From an uncultured Clostridium sp. (GTDB taxonomy: Bacteria; Bacillota; Clostridia; TANB77; CAG-508), in NCBI GenBank assembly GCA_946008205.1, contig CAMGAZ010000015.1, forward strand, positions 1 to 13,915: a stretch of 13,915 bases of DNA. Reading direction: 5' to 3'. A program made the position numbers and the translations under genes. Shown here piece by piece: positions 13,897-13,915 of this stretch. The notes under the pieces are model-generated. The model saw nothing but the letters and a program-made list of their open reading frames with translations. It was not told where the DNA came from and did no database searches. The first letter of the stretch is position 1, and each line of letters starts with the position of its first letter.

Positions 13897-13915
13897 CTAT
13901 AAACTCACTGAGAAT

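Overview
This window is low-GC, AT-rich DNA with Gram-positive style signals: strong AGGAGG-type ribosome binding sites, sigma-A promoters with 17-18 bp spacers, a T-box leader on valS, and no Gram-negative outer-membrane genes. It looks like a Clostridia-type Firmicute, possibly an uncultured gut lineage. That assignment is inferred from gene content and composition; no rRNA or other marker is present.

Layout from left to right. Positions 1-1087 (minus) hold the N-terminal part of an MMPL/RND-type membrane transporter that runs off the left edge. It is transcribed divergently from a TetR-family regulator (1314-1907, plus). The space between them carries both promoters and three near-identical operator palindromes. 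Next is a Sua5/YrdC threonylcarbamoyl-AMP synthase (2065-3150, plus). It converges on a small leucine-rich-repeat-variant (LRV) protein (3216-3653, minus) across a bidirectional hairpin terminator. Everything from there to the right end is on the minus strand: valyl-tRNA synthetase (3793-6450) with a T-box leader (6517-6811), a 66-residue two-helix membrane protein (6899-7099), an aldose 1-epimerase-like protein (7159-8040), a GH13 alpha-glucan hydrolase (8211-9695), UDP-glucose 4-epimerase GalE (9855-10859), a membrane-anchored GLUG-repeat surface protein (10881-12428), a membrane-anchored lytic transglycosylase (12459-13028), and the 3' part of DNA polymerase I (13072 to the right edge).

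How the genes fit together. The TetR regulator most likely represses both itself and the transporter, since its putative operators cover both promoters. valS is controlled by uncharged tRNA(Val) through terminator/antiterminator switching. The last four genes (polA, slt, GLUG protein, galE) are tightly spaced, show no internal terminator apart from a palindrome after polA, and end at a strong hairpin at 9815-9845. They therefore look like one transcription unit that ends in surface and wall functions and UDP-sugar supply. The GH13 enzyme and the mutarotase-like gene each have their own promoter and form a small carbohydrate-use neighbourhood.

Most of the window is ordinary chromosomal core. 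The points most worth a second look are the three-operator TetR/MMPL switch, the damaged polA sequence at the right edge (in-frame stop plus four substitutions in a nearly invariant motif), the REP-like palindrome after polA, the LRV mini-gene with a perfect-consensus promoter and a structured leader, and the valS leader, whose Stem I/specifier I could not fit to the classical pattern. I found no CRISPR array, transposase, prophage, tRNA or rRNA, and no clearly new multi-gene system.
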